A stretch of DNA of 22,634 nt, taken from NCBI GenBank assembly GCA_900544305.1, contig UQUV01000044.1, positions 1 to 22,634 on the forward strand, read 5' to 3'. Both the position numbers and the translations under genes were made by a program. Positions 15,247 to 22,634 of the stretch are shown piece after piece (within the stretch, counting starts at the first letter, position 1; every line of letters starts with the position of its first letter). Source of the stretch: an uncultured Porphyromonadaceae bacterium (lineage in GTDB: Bacteria > Bacteroidota > Bacteroidia > Bacteroidales > Muribaculaceae). Below the pieces are notes generated by a model. It made no database searches, was not told the origin of the DNA, and saw only the letters and a list, made by a program, of their open reading frames with translations.

Positions 15247-17440
15247 TTTTTACTCCTTTAACGTTAGTGATTTTTTTGATGATATTATTTAATGTTTGAG
15301 TATCATTGATGCCAATGACAAGCCGGCCTTGGAAAAGTCCGTCGTCGGAGTTGACATTAATGTTTCGTAAAGTTACATTTTTTTCTTTAGAAATAATAGA
15401 TGTAATGTTATTAACAATACCGATATCGTCATTTCCAATAATGCTGAGCGTTACGGCAAATTGGTTTGTACCCACTTTGTCGGACCATACGGCTTTAATG
15501 ATACGGTATGGATATTTAGTCGATAGATGGTGGGCATTCGGGCATTCTGCTTTATGGATTTTTATGGCTCCGTCGCTTGAAATAAAGCCACAGATGTCGT
15601 CACCCTGAATAGGGTTGCAGCAACGCGAAAGCTTGTAGTTGATACCTTTGATTCCATCTCCGATTATGATGAAGTCGGATGAAGAACCTTCCTGTTCTGT
15701 CGTAGGCTGCATGATGTAGCCTTGTGCGGAACGATTGGTTATGACAGCCTCTTCCTCCTTGTTCTCTATGCTGATATACAGGTCAATGACTTGAGAAATT
15801 TCGATCTTTTCCTGTTCAAGGTCGCTGAAAAATTCTGTTGCAGTTTTGTAGCCCATCTTCTTCACGACCTTTGTCATGATAGATTCGTCAAGAACAATTT
15901 TTCTGTTCTTGAATCGTCTTTGCAGCAGTTCTTTCGCAAACTCGGTAGAACGGTTGTTCTGTTCGTTCAGTGTCTGGCGTATTTTGTTTCGTGCTTTGGA
16001 GGTGGTGACAAAATTAAGCCATTGCTGTTTGGGCTGTTGGGTATTGGAGGTCTGGATTTCAACAGTGTCTCCGTTTGCCAGCTTGTAATTGATTTTCTGG
16101 TTGCGGCCATTGACTTTTCCTCCGATGCAGGTGCATCCGAGTTTAGAATGGATTTCAAAAGCAAAGTCCAGCAGGGTTGCCCCCATGGGCAATTTGTGCA
16201 AATCGCCTTTAGGAGTAAAGACGAAAACCTCTTTGTCGTAAATGTTCAGGTTCATTTTCTTCATGAGTTCCGATGTGTCGGACCCCGAAGTTTCAAGCAT
16301 GTCCCTCACATTGGCCATCCATTCGTCAAGGCTTTTTTCACTTTTGACTCCTTTGTATTTCCAGTGTGCAGCCAGACCTTTTTCCGCTATTTCGTCCATA
16401 CGCTGGGTGCGGATTTGAATTTCTACCCATCGCTTGTCAGGCCCATAGACTGTGGTATGCAGTGATTCGTAACCATTGGATTTCGGAATGGTTATCCAGT
16501 CCTTCATTCGTGAAGGGTTGGCTGTGAACATGTCGGTGACAATGGCAAATGCTGCCCAGCAGTCTTTGCGTTCGTTCTCCTTAGGCGTGTCGATGATGAT
16601 GCGAATGGCGAAGAGGTCATACATGTCGTAGACATCTGCATTCTGCTTTTTCATCTTATTCCAGATGGAGTATATGGATTTAGTCCGGCCTTTGATTTCA
16701 AAATTCAGTCCCGCTTCTGTCAGTCGCTTTTTAACGGGAGCGATGAAGTTTGCAATATATTGGTCGCGCTTCTCTTTCGTTTCATTCAGCTTACGGGCAA
16801 TTTGGATGTAGATTTCCCGATTCGTATATTTTAAGGACATATCCTCCAGTTCGGACTTGATTTTATAAAGTCCGAGCCGGTGGGCGAGTGGTGCATACAG
16901 GTATTGTGCTTCACTTGCTATATCGAATACAAACTTTTGATTCGGATGATGATTGATCATCTTCATGAGGCCAAGTCGGTCAATAATCATGATTATGATT
17001 ACTCTAAGGTTCTCGGCAAATGCCATCATCAGTTTGCTGAAGTTCTCGTCGCGTAGAGCTGTCTGCTTTTTATATAATTCGGAAACTTTTAAAAGCCCGT
17101 TAACAATGGATTGGATATCATCGCCAAATTCATTCTTTATATCGTCCAATGATATGTATTCACTTCTGCAAAGATGATACAGCAAAACAGAAATGACCAT
17201 ATTCTTATCAGGACCGATGTGCTCAATCAGCAATAATGCTGTGTTGAGATGGCGGACAGTGGGGTTTATGCCATATTTATCGCGTTGGGCATATCCAAAA
17301 TCAATTCCTTGTGTAATAATTTCCCGTAGACGCTTTACTTCTTTGTCGCTCATCTCCTCCTTGAAGGATTTGCGCAAAGAACGGTAGGCGCTTTTGACAA
17401 ATTCGGACTCCTGATATGTGTAATAGTTGTTTATATCCAT
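15227..17440 (-). CDS. RelA/SpoT-family (p)ppGpp enzyme, hydrolase site degenerate
   Basis: This 737-residue Rel-type protein makes the alarmone (p)ppGpp in response to starvation. Domains in order are pseudo-HD hydrolase (about 45-195), synthetase (about 235-365; GRTKSIYSIW, RMKDWIT, NGYESLHTTV, EIQIRT all intact), TGS (about 403-465), helical, zinc-finger-like (CCNP, HKAECPNAHH) and C-terminal ACT (about 665-737). In the HD domain the expected HD dyad is Y88-H89 and the downstream ED pair is R92-S93, while H64 and D154 remain. Hydrolysis is therefore probably lost, making it RelA-like in function although it has the RxKD motif of bifunctional Rels rather than ExDD. A second Rel with hydrolase activity should exist elsewhere in the genome. 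The symbol is left open because relA and rel are both used. Confidence 0.92.
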   Translation of the reverse strand: MDINNYYTYQESEFVKSAYRSLRKSFKEEMSDKEVKRLREIITQGIDFGYAQRDKYGINPTVRHLNTALLLIEHIGPDKNMVISVLLYHLCRSEYISLDDIKNEFGDDIQSIVNGLLKVSELYKKQTALRDENFSKLMMAFAENLRVIIIMIIDRLGLMKMINHHPNQKFVFDIASEAQYLYAPLAHRLGLYKIKSELEDMSLKYTNREIYIQIARKLNETKEKRDQYIANFIAPVKKRLTEAGLNFEIKGRTKSIYSIWNKMKKQNADVYDMYDLFAIRIIIDTPKENERKDCWAAFAIVTDMFTANPSRMKDWITIPKSNGYESLHTTVYGPDKRWVEIQIRTQRMDEIAEKGLAAHWKYKGVKSEKSLDEWMANVRDMLETSGSDTSELMKKMNLNIYDKEVFVFTPKGDLHKLPMGATLLDFAFEIHSKLGCTCIGGKVNGRNQKINYKLANGDTVEIQTSNTQQPKQQWLNFVTTSKARNKIRQTLNEQNNRSTEFAKELLQRRFKNRKIVLDESIMTKVVKKMGYKTATEFFSDLEQEKIEISQVIDLYISIENKEEEAVITNRSAQGYIMQPTTEQEGSSSDFIIIGDGIKGINYKLSRCCNPIQGDDICGFISSDGAIKIHKAECPNAHHLSTKYPYRIIKAVWSDKVGTNQFAVTLSIIGNDDIGIVNNITSIISKEKNVTLRNINVNSDDGLFQGRLVIGINDTQTLNNIIKKITNVKGVKNVQRIN

Positions 17441-17462
17441 AACTGTCGCGGTTTTATTACTT

Positions 17463-17470
17463 CAAATATA
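17463..17470 (-). promoter_or_regulatory. Possible -7 box of the Rel gene
   Basis: The minus strand reads TATATTTG, which fits TAnnTTTG, and the ATG at 17440 lies 22 bases downstream. No convincing -33 box is seen. The surroundings are AT-rich, so a chance match is possible. Confidence 0.4.
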
Positions 17471-17490
17471 TATTTTTTTTGTGGAAAACA

Positions 17491-17522
17491 TGTGAAGTAT
17501 TAAATAAAAATTACTAAGTTTG
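17491..17522 (+). promoter_or_regulatory. Probable promoter of the DUF4301 gene
   Basis: TAAGTTTG (17515-17522) fits the -7 consensus. TGTG (17491-17494), one base from the -33 TTTG, lies 20 bases upstream of it. The DUF4301 ATG at 17556 is 33 bases past the -7 box. The region diverges from the Rel gene. Confidence 0.5.
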
Positions 17523-17555
17523 GCGTACCTAATATGAGACTTAAATTAAATACAT

Positions 17556-19076
17556 ATGTTTAACGACCAAGATTTGAAATTGTTTAAAGAGAGAAATGTG
17601 ACAGTTGAGCAAATTGAAGCTCAATTGAATGCTTTCAAGACAGGATTTCCTTATTTGAAGATTGTATCGGCTGCTACCGTTGATAATGGTATAATGAAAC
17701 TATCGGCTGAAGAAGAAGCACACTATGTGTCTGTTTGGAATCAATACCTTGAAGGTGATGCAGAAATTTTGAAATTTGTTCCTGCTTCTGGTGCTGCCAG
17801 CAGAATGTTCAAGGATTTGTTCTCATTTTTGGATTCTGAATCAGCAACGCCTGACAATGATTTTATGAAAAAATTCTTTGGAAATATTCATAATTTCGCA
17901 TTCTACGGCGACTTGAACAAAGCAGTAGAGGCTAAATATGGCGTAGGTATTGATGCACTGATGGAACGTGGTGAATATAAGCCAATTGTAGCATGCCTTT
18001 TAAAGTCGGATGGACTGAATTACGGCAGTCTGCCGAAAGCACTTTTGGAATTCCATAAAATTGGTGGTGAAATTCATACGGCATTAGCAGAACATTTGGA
18101 AGAGGGTGCACAATATGCATCGAACAAAGAAAATAAAGTAAACGTACACTTTACTGTTTCAGGTGAACACCGTGCATTGTTTGAAAAGGAAATAGAAAAG
18201 CTGAAACCTGAATTCTCAAAAGCTTATGGTGTCAGCTATGAAATTGGTATGTCAGAACAGAAGGCTTCTACGGATACAATTGCTGTAAACATGGATAACA
18301 CGCCATTTAGAGAAGATGGCAAATTGTTGTTCCGTCCGGGCGGTCACGGTGCCCTCATTGAAAATTTGAATGATGTGGATGCCAATGTCGTGTTTATTAA
18401 GAATATTGACAATGTTGTGCCTAAGACACTCCGTGAAACTACTGTGAAATATAAGAAAATCATTGGTGGTATTCTTGTGGATGTGCAGAAGAAAATTGCT
18501 GAATACTTGCAATTGCTTGAAAGCGGAAACTATAACCATGACCAGGTGTTGGAAATTGTTCGTTTCGTACAACGTACGTTGTGTGTGAGAAATGAAAACA
18601 CCAAAAATATGGAAGATTCTGAATTGGTTCTGTATCTGAAGGGTAAACTGAATCGTCCGATTCGTGTCTGTGGTGTTGTAAGAAACGAAGGAGAACCCGG
18701 CGGTGGCCCTTACATTGCATATAATCAGGATGGCTCAATGTCATTGCAAATTCTTGAAAGCACACAAATTGACAAGAATAACGCAGAAGCTGTCAAGTTG
18801 ATGAAAGAGGCTACTCACTTTAATCCGGTAGACTTGGTTTGCTATATCAAGAATTATAAGGGTGAGAAATTTGATTTGCCGAAATATGTGGATAAGAACA
18901 CAGGCTTTATTTCGGAAAAATCTAAATCCGGCCATGAAATCAAGGCTTTGGAACTTCCGGGTTTGTGGAATGGCGCGATGAGTGACTGGAACACAATATT
19001 TGTGGAAGTGCCGATTGAAACATTTAATCCTGTGAAGACAGTCAACGACTTGTTGCGTCCGGCTCACCAAGGTTAG
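17556..19076 (+). CDS. DUF4301 family protein, nucleotidyltransferase-like motifs
   Basis: This 506-residue cytoplasmic protein belongs to the Bacteroidetes family DUF4301, with no characterised function that I know of. Several segments match the order of motifs in sugar nucleotidyltransferases of the UDP-sugar pyrophosphorylase type: VPASGAASRMFKDL (75-88) like the glycine-rich NTP loop, LPKALLEFH (159-167) like the PKALLPF loop, FRPGGHGALIENL (259-271) like the PGGHG/PPGNG loop, and VVFIKNIDNV (278-287) like the strand ending in a metal-binding D. No signal peptide or membrane segment is present. It is monocistronic, with a good terminator. The family call is secure; the enzymatic call is inference. 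Confidence 0.85.
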   Translation: MFNDQDLKLFKERNVTVEQIEAQLNAFKTGFPYLKIVSAATVDNGIMKLSAEEEAHYVSVWNQYLEGDAEILKFVPASGAASRMFKDLFSFLDSESATPDNDFMKKFFGNIHNFAFYGDLNKAVEAKYGVGIDALMERGEYKPIVACLLKSDGLNYGSLPKALLEFHKIGGEIHTALAEHLEEGAQYASNKENKVNVHFTVSGEHRALFEKEIEKLKPEFSKAYGVSYEIGMSEQKASTDTIAVNMDNTPFREDGKLLFRPGGHGALIENLNDVDANVVFIKNIDNVVPKTLRETTVKYKKIIGGILVDVQKKIAEYLQLLESGNYNHDQVLEIVRFVQRTLCVRNENTKNMEDSELVLYLKGKLNRPIRVCGVVRNEGEPGGGPYIAYNQDGSMSLQILESTQIDKNNAEAVKLMKEATHFNPVDLVCYIKNYKGEKFDLPKYVDKNTGFISEKSKSGHEIKALELPGLWNGAMSDWNTIFVEVPIETFNPVKTVNDLLRPAHQG

Positions 19077-19097
19077 AAATGTATTATTATAAATAGG

Positions 19098-19133
19098 AAC
19101 GCGCGCGTATTTATATATGTGCGCGTTTTTTTT
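19098..19133 (+). terminator. Terminator of the DUF4301 gene
   Basis: A 13-pair stem (19098-19110 with 19115-19127, GC-rich at its base and including two G-T pairs) closes a TTAT loop. It runs into eight T residues (19126-19133), a classic rho-independent terminator. Confidence 0.9.
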
Positions 19134-19299
19134 GCTGTTTCTTGGCATGAATTGTTTTTGCATATTGTGTTAGTTTTGCATTGTTATGTTATAAAGCATA
19201 GTAAAATATGACGGATAAAATTTGGCATTCATGAAAAAAGTGACTAAATTTATCAACATCATAATTAACCGAATTACTAACTATAAAAACTATAGTATC

Positions 19300-19554
19300 A
19301 TGACAAAAACAATTTCATTTAACGAGCTTCGTAGAATTAAAGACAGTTTGCCAGACGGTTCAATGCATAAAATTGCTGATCGTCTGAATGTCAACGTACA
19401 AACAGTTAGAAATTACTTCGGAGGAGCAAATTACGCCTTTGGTAAGAATTGTGGTTTGCACATTGAACCGGGTCCTGATGGCGGAATTGTAGTGCTTGAT
19501 GATACCTTAATATATGACATGGCTCTGGAAATCTTAAAAGAACAAGGCGAATAA
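19300..19554 (+). CDS. Small helix-turn-helix DNA-binding protein
   Basis: Starting at the ATG at 19300, the protein has 84 residues. Residues about 20-43 form a helix-turn-helix (SMHKIADRLNVNVQTVRNYF). The C-terminal half carries the conserved IEPGPDGGIVVLDD strand and a final helix. I recognise this as a widespread small Bacteroidetes protein of unknown target. The frame is open back to 19222, but those 26 residues do not resemble the family and would add an odd basic-hydrophobic head, so the later start is preferred. A -7-like TAGTTTTG is present at 19171-19178 without a good -33 box. The universal stress protein gene follows 39 bases downstream, so the two may be co-transcribed. Confidence 0.8.
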   Translation: MTKTISFNELRRIKDSLPDGSMHKIADRLNVNVQTVRNYFGGANYAFGKNCGLHIEPGPDGGIVVLDDTLIYDMALEILKEQGE

Positions 19555-19593
19555 AAAAGAAAAACAGTATTAACCATTAAATTTTTTAGAACA

Positions 19594-20706
19594 ATGACTA
19601 CTCCTAAATATGTTACATTAGCTATTCATACTTACGATAAAGCCATCGTTCTGAAAAATCTTTTGGAAAAGGAAGGCATCGATGTTGTCTTGGATAATGT
19701 CGATTTGCAGAAACCGAAAATTTCGTCTGGGGTGAGGGTGCGCATAAAAGAAAAGGACCTCCCCCAGGCGTTAACTTTAATAGATGAGTCCACAACTACG
19801 TTTGTGACGGATTCATTTGTCGGAGAGTCTATACGGGTTGTCCTTATTCCGGTGGATTTCTCCGAATATTCCATAAAAACGTGTCACATTGGTTTTAAAT
19901 TTGCCAAAGAGCATAATTGCGGTGTTGTGATACTGCATTCATATATCAGCCAGTATTTCTCCGGTACATTACCATTGGGTGAAACCTTAAGGGCGGAAAA
20001 GAAAATGCTTGAATATATGAAGGAAAAAGGCCGGAAAGCAAATGAAACAATGCGGCAGTTCAAATCAGAAATATACAAAAACATAGAAGCCGGGGAATTG
20101 CCTGACGTTCCGTTTAAATGTGAGGTTGTTGAGGGTATTCCTGAAGATGCAATTATTGAGTATGCCAAAACTGTCAACCCTGTGTTGATTGTGATGGGGA
20201 CAAGGGGAAAGCACAAGAAAGAGCAGGATTTGATAGGCAGTGTAACGGCTGAAGTTTTGGATTCAGTCAAATATCCCATGCTTGTCGTTCCGGAGGGGAC
20301 TTCCTTTATGGGGATTGATGCAGTGAATAGTTTTGTCTTTTATACAAATCTTGAACAGCCGGATTTGCTTTCCATGGATATTTTTATGAGAAAGTTTAAC
20401 GGTAAGGGAAAGAATATCTTTTTGGTTCATGTTGCATCTAAACGGGAGAAAATGGTTTCCGAGCGAATGAATGCCATTTATGATTATTGTGTACAGCAAT
20501 ATGAAGGAAATTGTTTCTCCAATAGAATTTTTACTGAGGATAATTTTCTTGATGAATTCGAAATCTTTTTACAGGAAAACAAGATTGGAGTGGTTGTAAT
20601 TCCTAATAAAAAAAGAAACATTTTTGCTCGATTGTTCAATCCCAGTCTTGCCCATCGGATACTGTTTCATACGGACATCCCGATGATTGTAGTCCCAACC
20701 AAGTAA
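19594..20706 (+). CDS. Tandem universal stress protein with N-terminal DUF2007-like domain
   Basis: The 370-residue cytoplasmic protein has three parts. Residues 1-65 resemble the DUF2007 signal-transducer fold (YVTLAIHTYDKAIVLKNLL, GVRVRIKEKDLPQALTLI). Residues about 80-233 are a universal stress protein domain, beginning VVLIPVDFSEYS and bearing the complete ATP motif G-2x-G-9x-G-S (G202, G205, G215, S216). Residues about 245-369 are a second USP domain that ends DIPMIVVPTK but lacks the motif. Such proteins usually sense energy or stress state through bound ATP. The partner is unknown. It follows the HTH gene by 39 bases and converges on the RibD_C-type gene across a hairpin. Confidence 0.88.
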   Translation: MTTPKYVTLAIHTYDKAIVLKNLLEKEGIDVVLDNVDLQKPKISSGVRVRIKEKDLPQALTLIDESTTTFVTDSFVGESIRVVLIPVDFSEYSIKTCHIGFKFAKEHNCGVVILHSYISQYFSGTLPLGETLRAEKKMLEYMKEKGRKANETMRQFKSEIYKNIEAGELPDVPFKCEVVEGIPEDAIIEYAKTVNPVLIVMGTRGKHKKEQDLIGSVTAEVLDSVKYPMLVVPEGTSFMGIDAVNSFVFYTNLEQPDLLSMDIFMRKFNGKGKNIFLVHVASKREKMVSERMNAIYDYCVQQYEGNCFSNRIFTEDNFLDEFEIFLQENKIGVVVIPNKKRNIFARLFNPSLAHRILFHTDIPMIVVPTK

Positions 20707-20726
20707 GGAGTATGTTGTCCATAAAA

Positions 20727-20761
20727 GACAATAATGATATCGGTGGGATACCATTATTGTC
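20727..20761 (-). terminator. Terminator hairpin between the USP and RibD_C genes
   Basis: GACAATAATG (20727-20736) pairs exactly with CATTATTGTC (20752-20761), and an inner TATC/GATA continues the stem to 15 steps. The single mismatch (A37-C51 counting from 20700) becomes G-U in minus-strand RNA, which then enters CTTTTAT. This orientation fits the oxidoreductase operon best; weak action on the USP transcript is possible. Confidence 0.65.
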
Positions 20762-20820
20762 GTCAATGTTTAAATTGTCCAAATTTAAATATATAGTTTT
20801 CTATTTTAGGACATGGTTTT

Positions 20821-21495
20821 CTATAAACATTTATATCGTAGCCAAACGACATCATTTTGAAGTTTCTCTATATGTTGCAAGTGTAGTGGTGTTGGAATGC
20901 GGTTTGTATTTGACACTCCATCAAACAATGAAGTCGCTCCTTCTCTGCCGTCAATCCCCGGAGCTAATAGTAAACTTACTTCATCTATAAGTCCAGCCTC
21001 GAGAAATCCACCATTGATATGTCCTTCGCCTAAAAGTCCAATGCGTTTGATTCCAAATTCAGTGTAGAGGATTTCTGTAGCTTTTTTTAAGTTGATTCGA
21101 TCAGCCCCGATGGCGACCCATGAAATATTTTGTTCTTTCAATGTTTCCAAATATTCTTTCGATGCTTTTTCGCTGACAATGCAGATTAAAGGAACGCCGT
21201 CAATTGTATTGGACAGCCATCTCAATCGGCCGTAAGTGTCAATAGCAACCATATAAGCATCGGATTTTTCAGCAATGTGTGTGGATGGCTTTCCTATTGG
21301 AATATTTTCGACCGGGATGAATGGTTCTTTAGCTGCGCTATAATGCTCTAACGTAACGCGTCCCTCTAAAAGGGTAGGACAATTCAACTGTTCAAGTGTT
21401 GTGTAATACTCATTCCCGCTAATTTTTTCGACCACATTGCAGTCAATGCGTCCGTCAATAGATGCGACCATATGGCAAATAATATAAGGCCTCAT
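20821..21495 (-). CDS. RibD C-terminal / dihydrofolate-reductase-like oxidoreductase
   Basis: The 224-residue protein is a stand-alone RibD_C domain (DHFR-like fold, NADPH-dependent reductase). The N-terminus reads VASIDGRID (residues 10-18), the family's S-x-DGRI signature. Near the C-terminus LGEGHINGGFLEAGLIDEV (about 154-172) corresponds to the glycine-rich cofactor loop, followed by LLAPGIDG. It lacks the RibD deaminase domain and no riboflavin genes are near, so a role in riboflavin synthesis is not implied; many such proteins are general reductases. It lies 6 bases after the aldo/keto reductase gene, as last gene of the cluster. Substrate unknown. Confidence 0.88.
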   Translation of the reverse strand: MRPYIICHMVASIDGRIDCNVVEKISGNEYYTTLEQLNCPTLLEGRVTLEHYSAAKEPFIPVENIPIGKPSTHIAEKSDAYMVAIDTYGRLRWLSNTIDGVPLICIVSEKASKEYLETLKEQNISWVAIGADRINLKKATEILYTEFGIKRIGLLGEGHINGGFLEAGLIDEVSLLLAPGIDGREGATSLFDGVSNTNRIPTPLHLQHIEKLQNDVVWLRYKCL

Positions 21496-21501
21496 AATAT
21501 G

Positions 21502-22347
21502 TTATTTCCCGAGTTGTGTTAACCATTTAACGATTTCTGGATCATAATGTGAAAAGAAAAGACTCTCTCCTTTGTCAAGATTTGAGATTGCAGCCATGTC
21601 TGTTTCTGTCAGTTGAAAATCAAAGACATCCAGATTTTCCTCCATACGATGTTTGTGAATCGATTTTGGAATGACAACAACACCTCGTTGGATTAAAAAT
21701 CTCAAGGCAATCTGGGCAATAGTTTTTTTATGTGCCTGTGCTATGGATTCTAGTGTCGGATTAGTGAAAAAATTATTTCGTCCTTCAGCAAATGGAGCCC
21801 ATGACATTATTTGTGTTCCATAATGCTTCATTATTTCCTGTGCTTTGTTTTGTTGGTTGAACACATGGGTCTCAACTTGATTTACCATTGGCTTGATTTC
21901 ACTGAATTCTGCTAAATCGACAAAACGGTCAGGATAAAAATTGCTGACACCAATGGCACGGGCTTTACCTGATTTATAGGCATTTTCCATTGCACGATAA
22001 GACCCGTAATAGTCATTGAACGGTTGGTGTATGAGCAGTAAATCTATATAGTCAGTCTGAAGTTTGTTCAGAGATTCATCAATGGAAATTTTAGCTTTTT
22101 CATATCCGGCATTGTTGATCCATATTTTGGTGATAAGAAATAATTCGTCGCGAGGAATACCGCTTTTCTTAACAGCAATGCCAACATTTTCTTCATTCCC
22201 ATAGGCTTGAGCGGTGTCAATCATCCGATAACCAATGGATAAGGCTTCAGAAACACATTGTTCACACTCCTTAGGTGGAATTTGATAAACTCCAAAACCG
22301 ATTATTGGCATTTCTATGCCATTGCTCAATATAATTGTCTGTTTCAT
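21502..22347 (-). CDS. Aldo/keto reductase
   Basis: This NADPH-dependent TIM-barrel reductase has 281 residues, the usual length. The catalytic tetrad is visible as D44 and Y49 (MIDTAQAYGNE), K74 (LITKIW) and H107 (LLLIHQP). AIGVSNF and VNQVETH are the family's internal motifs, and VVIPKS (with IHKHRMEEN) is the cofactor 2'-phosphate segment. It resembles the 2,5-diketo-gluconate reductase/YqhE group, though substrate cannot be read from sequence. It is 8 bases after the short-chain dehydrogenase remnant and 6 bases before the RibD_C gene, forming a minus-strand redox operon. Confidence 0.93.
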   Translation of the reverse strand: MKQTIILSNGIEMPIIGFGVYQIPPKECEQCVSEALSIGYRMIDTAQAYGNEENVGIAVKKSGIPRDELFLITKIWINNAGYEKAKISIDESLNKLQTDYIDLLLIHQPFNDYYGSYRAMENAYKSGKARAIGVSNFYPDRFVDLAEFSEIKPMVNQVETHVFNQQNKAQEIMKHYGTQIMSWAPFAEGRNNFFTNPTLESIAQAHKKTIAQIALRFLIQRGVVVIPKSIHKHRMEENLDVFDFQLTETDMAAISNLDKGESLFFSHYDPEIVKWLTQLGK

Positions 22348-22355
22348 TGTCTTGA

Positions 22356-22550
22356 TTATTTGTTAGGTTGTAGTGGTCCGTAAAAGTAAGATGCTGTTGC
22401 ACCTCCATCAATGAGAAAGTCAGAGCCTGATATGAATGAGCCTTTTTCTGATAGCAGTAGTTCTGCTATGTGTGCAACTTCGTCAGGTGTGCCGGGACGT
22501 CCAGCTGGACATTTGGAGATCATATTTTTATAGAAATCTCTTAAGTACAT
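22356..22550 (-). pseudogene. C-terminal remnant of a short-chain dehydrogenase/reductase
   Basis: These 64 residues match only the end of a classical SDR: CPAGRPGTPDEVAHIAELLL, FISGSDFLIDGGAT and a tail of the YFYG type. The Rossmann glycine motif and the SYK catalytic triad, normally in the first 190 or so residues, are absent. All three minus frames upstream to the window edge carry stops and show no SDR sequence, so a simple frameshift does not explain it; a 5' deletion does. An ATG at 22550 could still allow a short peptide. The remnant retains the tight 8-base spacing to the aldo/keto reductase, as if the full gene once led this operon. Confidence 0.75.
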
Positions 22551-22572
22551 GACAAAAAAATGCCGTTATGAT

Positions 22573-22586
22573 TAATTAGCTAATTA
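22573..22586. promoter_or_regulatory. Perfect 14-base palindrome, possible operator
   Basis: TAATTAGCTAATTA is its own reverse complement. It lies between the SDR remnant and a likely divergent plus-strand promoter, a usual site for a dimeric regulator. The AT-rich context raises the chance of coincidence. Confidence 0.4.
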
Positions 22587-22600
22587 TCAACTTGTTATAT

Positions 22601-22631
22601 TTTGAAAAGCCCTTGAAATTCAGTAACTTTA
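22601..22631 (+). promoter_or_regulatory. Probable promoter of a plus-strand gene beyond the window
   Basis: TTTG (22601-22604), a 19-base spacer and TAACTTTA (22624-22631; one base off TAnnTTTG) point rightward. The gene it would serve starts outside the window and could be the regulator of the oxidoreductase cluster, which is inference. Confidence 0.5.
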
Positions 22632-22634
22632 AAG

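Noticed and set aside
15722..16465. 247-residue plus-strand frame opposite the Rel gene
   Set aside because: Long but with no start context, no known domain, and full overlap with intact Rel domains.
19222..19299. Extended N-terminus of the small HTH protein
   Set aside because: The added residues do not resemble the family; the ATG at 19300 gives the usual short form.
20712..20990. 92-residue plus-strand frame after the universal stress protein
   Set aside because: It crosses a terminator-like hairpin and then runs antisense into the RibD_C-type gene; no family match.

Overview
The window looks like a chromosomal core region of a member of the order Bacteroidales (phylum Bacteroidota). The grounds are: promoters of the TTTG-N19/20-TAnnTTTG type (clear before the prolyl-tRNA synthetase and lpxD genes), an LpxC-FabZ fusion, a bacterial serine palmitoyltransferase, and family proteins restricted largely to this phylum (DUF4290, DUF4301, the small EPGPDGG HTH protein). 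I cannot name a genus from sequence alone. I see no insertion sequence, prophage, CRISPR array or defence island, and no gene-free stretch longer than about 300 bases.

Layout. The left edge holds the 5' two thirds of a tRNA-Lys(TTT) gene on the minus strand with its own promoter. A plus-strand run follows (325-3389): tsaB, a DUF4290 gene, rimM, a very acidic small protein and an OmpA-domain envelope protein. The prolyl-tRNA synthetase gene (3564-5045) has its own promoter and ends in a long near-perfect hairpin. That hairpin is shared with the convergent minus-strand phosphate operon pstS-pstC-pstA-pstB-phoU (9484 down to 5120). Upstream of it, also on minus, is the serine palmitoyltransferase gene spt. 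It diverges from the plus-strand lipid A cluster lpxD, lpxC-fabZ, lpxA (11083-14289). A minus-strand pair follows: a RelA/SpoT-family (p)ppGpp enzyme, and a lipoprotein gene that overlaps its end. On plus come a DUF4301 gene, a small HTH protein and a universal stress protein. The right edge carries a minus-strand oxidoreductase cluster: a truncated short-chain dehydrogenase remnant, an aldo/keto reductase and a RibD_C-type reductase. A likely divergent promoter sits at the very end of the window.

How the genes work together. Three themes recur: tRNA and ribosome maturation (tRNA-Lys, TsaB, RimM, ProS), envelope lipid synthesis (Spt for sphingolipids, Lpx for lipid A, sharing one divergent control region), and nutrient or stress response (Pst/PhoU, the Rel enzyme, the universal stress protein).

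Most of the window is ordinary housekeeping sequence. The best leads are a PstC permease carrying a PstS-like lobe in its first periplasmic loop, a Rel enzyme whose hydrolase HD dyad has been replaced while its synthetase motifs stay intact, nucleotidyltransferase-like motifs in the uncharacterised DUF4301 protein, and a 12-bp-arm inverted repeat in the spt/lpxD divergent region. I found no clearly new multi-gene system.
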